Below, one piece after another: positions 61,085-64,000 of a stretch of DNA of 64,000 nucleotides. The notes beneath the pieces were generated by a model. That model saw only the letters and a program-made list of their open reading frames with translations. It was not told the DNA's origin and ran no database searches. Source of the stretch: Anaerolineae bacterium (GTDB lineage: Bacteria > Chloroflexota > Anaerolineae > Aggregatilineales > Phototrophicaceae); the NCBI GenBank assembly GCA_022843385.1, contig JALHNT010000021.1:62001-126000 (forward strand). Direction: 5' to 3'. Every line of letters begins with the position of its first letter. Position 1 is the stretch's first letter. The position numbers and the translations under genes are program-made.

Positions 61085-61112
61085 GTAGGGGCGGTTCGCG
61101 AACCGCCCCCAC
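61085..61112. repeat. 28-bp near-palindrome (copy 2)
   Basis: It matches 2104-2131 with one base change at the right arm. It lies between the fucosidase and the convergent glycosyltransferase gene, where a hairpin could also stop transcription. Confidence 0.8.
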
Positions 61113-61168
61113 GAAGGCCTATATGGGCTAAACGCTTTTCTGGAACCCCCTAACAACTAACAGCTTCT

Positions 61169-62407
61169 CTACCCCGCCAACGCCTCCAGCGCTTCCGCCG
61201 CCCGCTCCGGCCCACCCAGCGCCGCGAAGTCAGCCGCCAACTGCCGGGCATTGGCCTGCACCCGTTCATCGCTCGTCATCGCCTTGGCTCCCTCCAGTAG
61301 CGCCCCATGCCGCACATCATGCGCCGTCAGGTTCAGCCCCACTTTGGCCTGGGCGATGCGTCGGGCATTGCCACGCTGGTCGGCGGCGTGTGGCACCGCG
61401 ATCTGCGGGATGCCGTGAACCACGGCTGCGTGTGTCGTCCCCATCCCTCCGTGATGGATGATGAGGCGGGTGCGCGGCAGCACATGCTCGAACGGCACCC
61501 AGTTCAACAGCCGCGTATTCGGTGGCAGCGCCGCCTTCAGTTCTGCTTTCTTGTCGGCAGGGATCGGGTTGCGACCCAGCGCCACCACTGGCACATGCCG
61601 CGCGACAGCCGCCGCCTGCGCCGCCCAGGCGAAGAACCCCATATCGCCAGTGAAGATGCTCCCCAGCGTGATCAGCGCCAGTGGTCGCTCGGTCGGGATG
61701 TCGGTTAACCAGTTGGGCGGGGCATCGTCTGCTGGTATGGGATGCCCGCCGACGAACAACGTTTGTGGCAGGATATTGCCCTGATCGGCCTGATACCAGT
61801 AGTCGTTGAAGTAGCTGATGTGCAGCCGGGGACTGAGGATCGAGGGCGTCGGCCCGCTGGAGAAATATCGGCCTTCCAGCCCAAAGCGTTCCGTCAGACG
61901 GCTGAGGCGATCCCGGCTGTCTTGCCCTAGAGTCTTTTGTACCGGGAACAGAAATTCATCATTCAGTTCGCGCTGTGCCGGCCAGCCACACACCGCCAGC
62001 TCAACGCCCAGCGCCTCGGCTGCCAGCGCCGCCGCGCTCAAAAACGGATCGGTGACGATGACATCCGGCTTGCTCTCGCGCTGCGCCAGATCGATCAATT
62101 CCTGTGTGGCTTCACCCACCAGGTCTTCGCTCATCCAGGTGTCGAGCGCCCGCTGGTAACGCAGCATGACCGCTTGCTGTGGCGGGATGCGGCTCAAGTC
62201 CGGGGCTGGGGGCGGCGGCCAGAGCCAGCCGGTGCGTTTGATCGGCTGAAAGGGAATCGTCGTCCGCGTAATGACCGGATGAACCGGCATCTCGCTCAAC
62301 CACATCACATGATGCCCGCGCTGTTGCAGCGCCTGGGCGGTCTTGAGAAAGCCTCCCCAATCCAGATGACCGGAAAGGGGGGCCGATATAAACCAGTAGT
62401 TTGCCAT
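61169..62407 (-). CDS. UGT-type glycosyltransferase (GT1, MGT-like)
   Basis: A 412-residue GT-B fold enzyme that transfers sugar from a nucleotide donor to a small acceptor, as macrolide or flavonoid glycosyltransferases do. The N-terminal acceptor lobe starts WFISAPLSGHLDWGGFL with the catalytic His. The donor lobe has HHGGMGTTHAAVVHGIPQI and PHAADQRGNARRI. It starts at ATG 62407. Donor and acceptor are unknown. It converges on the fucosidase. Confidence 0.9.
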   Translation of the reverse strand: MANYWFISAPLSGHLDWGGFLKTAQALQQRGHHVMWLSEMPVHPVITRTTIPFQPIKRTGWLWPPPPAPDLSRIPPQQAVMLRYQRALDTWMSEDLVGEATQELIDLAQRESKPDVIVTDPFLSAAALAAEALGVELAVCGWPAQRELNDEFLFPVQKTLGQDSRDRLSRLTERFGLEGRYFSSGPTPSILSPRLHISYFNDYWYQADQGNILPQTLFVGGHPIPADDAPPNWLTDIPTERPLALITLGSIFTGDMGFFAWAAQAAAVARHVPVVALGRNPIPADKKAELKAALPPNTRLLNWVPFEHVLPRTRLIIHHGGMGTTHAAVVHGIPQIAVPHAADQRGNARRIAQAKVGLNLTAHDVRHGALLEGAKAMTSDERVQANARQLAADFAALGGPERAAEALEALAG

Positions 62408-62610
62408 TTCGTATCTGTGTACCTCCGCTACACCATTAAGCTAACAAACTTCGGAGGACTTCACCACAACTTTAGTTGGATTCTCAGCCGAGTTGCCCGT
62501 CCACAAATTTATACTTTTTTCGGATTTAATTCAGTCACAATCCTCTCAATTCATGCTAAATTTTAATTAAGGATCAATTGAGGCAGTTATCAGCAAGAGG
62601 TATCATCACA

Positions 62611-62820
62611 ATGGCCTGGTTCACTCCCACCCCACTCGAGATTTCAGCGATTGAGCAGATTGAAACGGCTTATGTCGACGCGACCCTCACCGAAGATGAG
62701 CGCCAGGACTTGATGGCGCAGATGTGGGTCAAGCTGGAACGCGCTCATGGCAGCCGCGTCCTCAGCCTGGTTTCGCCCGAAGGGGATGTCATCGAACGTC
62801 CGCTTCAGACTGATTATTAA
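62611..62820 (+). CDS. Small hypothetical protein
   Basis: 69 residues (MAWFTPTPLEISAIEQ...). Acidic and helical in the middle (DATLTEDERQDLMAQMWVKLE), ending in a short strand. Not recognised. Start chosen at ATG 62611 with AGAGG 10 nt upstream. It stands between a glycosyltransferase and a TPR protein, and the AT-rich 62408-62610 gap probably carries its promoter. Confidence 0.6.
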   Translation: MAWFTPTPLEISAIEQIETAYVDATLTEDERQDLMAQMWVKLERAHGSRVLSLVSPEGDVIERPLQTDY

Positions 62821-62870
62821 TCATTTCCCCGTCTTTATGCTGGGCGGGTTATCATTTATCGACCCGCCCG

Positions 62871-64000
62871 TCATCCCTTCCCATGCAGCCATGCCGGTTG
62901 TAACTTCGCCTGTGGATCGCGCAGCATCGTGAAGAGCTTCTGCGCCTCCTGCCAGAAGGTCCGCGCCTGCTCCGGCTGATTGATCGCCGCCTGCGCTTCG
63001 CTGTACACACTTAAGGCTTCCGCCAGCAGCCGCCGCATATCCGCCCGCCGCGCCAGTCCGGTCGCTTCATCCAGCAAGGCATTCACGCCTTCCGGTTGCT
63101 GTTTCTGCACCGCCGTCCGCGCCATCCCGGTAAGCGCCCGGATGACCAGCTCAATATCTTCATCGGTTCTTCCCTGCGCCAGCGCCGCCTCCAACAGCGG
63201 AGTGGCTTCCTCCGCCCGCTTCAATCCCAGCAGACTGTTGGCCTGGTTAATGCTGAAGCTGTACCGCCAATGGGGTTGATCGAGTGCCTGGACTTTGTTG
63301 ATGGCGTCGAGGTGCAGCTCCAGCCCTCGCCCATAATTGCCCTGCTGATCATACGCCAGCCCCAGATTGTCGGTCTGGATGGCTGACGGGAGTTCCAGCT
63401 TGAGATCCTGGCTGATTCGCAGCGCATACTCCAGCGCCGAGATCGCCTGCTGCGGTCGTCCGGTTGCCAGCAAAAACCAGCCATAATTCCCGCGCCGGAT
63501 GGCCTCAGCCCCGTCGTGACCCAGCCGCCGCGCGATGGCAATCGACTCGTTGAAGAACGAATCCGCCGACTCCAGATCACCCTGATCGACATAGGCGATA
63601 GCGGCATTCGCCAGCACCAGGCCGCGCGTTTCCCAATCTTCGGTCAGATGGGTCAGCATCATCAGCGCCGCTTCATGATCCTTCATCGCCCGCAAACCCT
63701 GACCGACAAACTTGCGCGCTGCCGCCATATCGCAGTACAGCCGTGCTGCCAGTGCATGCAGATGCTCAGTCTCACAGATGTTGACGGCGTTCGTCCACTC
63801 GCGCACCGCCTCGTGCATCTTGCGCCGCTGGAACAAGAATAATCCCAGGTCGCGCTGCACCTGCGCCATCTCTTCTTTCCCGCCGGATTTCTCCGCCCGC
63901 GTCAGCGCCTGCCGGTACACCCGCACGGCTGACACATCGTCGCCCATCTCGGCATGAGCCGCCGCCAGACTGCGAATAACATCGTTGTTGCTGTAACCGG
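62871..64000 (-). CDS. TPR-repeat protein, N-terminus outside window
   Basis: The frame stays open from 62871 to the window edge, so the true start is outside. The visible 376 or so residues form 34-residue-like helix pairs: ALTRAEKSGGKEEMAQVQRD, ANAAIAYVDQGDLESADSFF, RGNYGWFLLATGRPQQAISA and TDNLGLAYDQQGNYGRGLEL. These TPRs act as protein scaffolds, often next to an N-terminal nucleotide-binding or regulator domain. An in-frame ATG at 63947 is inside this run and is probably not the start. Confidence 0.8.
   Translation of the reverse strand, partial: GYSNNDVIRSLAAAHAEMGDDVSAVRVYRQALTRAEKSGGKEEMAQVQRDLGLFLFQRRKMHEAVREWTNAVNICETEHLHALAARLYCDMAAARKFVGQGLRAMKDHEAALMMLTHLTEDWETRGLVLANAAIAYVDQGDLESADSFFNESIAIARRLGHDGAEAIRRGNYGWFLLATGRPQQAISALEYALRISQDLKLELPSAIQTDNLGLAYDQQGNYGRGLELHLDAINKVQALDQPHWRYSFSINQANSLLGLKRAEEATPLLEAALAQGRTDEDIELVIRALTGMARTAVQKQQPEGVNALLDEATGLARRADMRRLLAEALSVYSEAQAAINQPEQARTFWQEAQKLFTMLRDPQAKLQPAWLHGKG

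Overview
This 64-kb window is a GC-rich bacterial chromosome segment packed with about 57 protein genes. No rRNA, tRNA, CRISPR array, transposase or phage gene was seen. Three things suggest a Chloroflexota (Anaerolineae-like) bacterium: the mix of gene families (SecA with a C-terminal SEC-C zinc motif, an intein-bearing DnaE, tandem Uma2 endonucleases, CHAD and GT39 proteins), many small dispersed palindromes, and word-like intergenic repeats. This placement is inference, because no marker gene settles it.

Layout. 1-1808: the start of a Rossmann-fold reductase, then 1.3 kb of noncoding repeats. 1809-6164 (-): aldo/keto reductase, unknown protein, SGNH hydrolase and THUMP RNA methyltransferase. 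6351-9230: secA. 9595-12570: winged-helix protein, two small membrane proteins, adenosine deaminase and metallo-hydrolase. 12567-17130 (-): CHAD protein, Fpg DNA glycosylase, anchored protein and S1C protease. 17324-23706: an isobutyryl-CoA-mutase-like large subunit, acetyltransferase, SDR, aldose epimerase, YbaK deacylase and a beta-helix protein. 23742-31198 (-): phosphofructokinase and DNA polymerase III alpha with two inteins. 31239-38737: membrane glycosyltransferases, an aldo/keto reductase and a STAS-like protein. 38777-45875 (-): a sugar ABC importer followed by a class I aldolase and a Gfo/Idh dehydrogenase. 46045-50166: histidine kinase, three single-domain response regulators and a lipid kinase. 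50305-53884 (-): proB, two Uma2 genes and proA in one apparent operon. 53960-64000: ADP-ribosylglycohydrolase, GNAT, two SDRs, DinB, CYTH, methyltransferase, GH29 fucosidase, a UGT-type glycosyltransferase and a truncated TPR protein.

The genes suggest a sugar-using heterotroph. Binding protein, permease and ATPase import a sugar, and the aldolase, dehydrogenase, aldose epimerase, phosphofructokinase and fucosidase could feed it to glycolysis. ProB and ProA make the proline precursor. The mutase would rearrange branched acyl-CoA.

The most notable features are two related LAGLIDADG inteins 75 extein residues apart in dnaE, dispersed repeats that have entered reading frames without breaking them (THUMP methyltransferase and a GT39 gene), inverted repeats enclosing tandem 9-mers at 970-1029 and 1677-1739, and the two Uma2 genes inside proBA.
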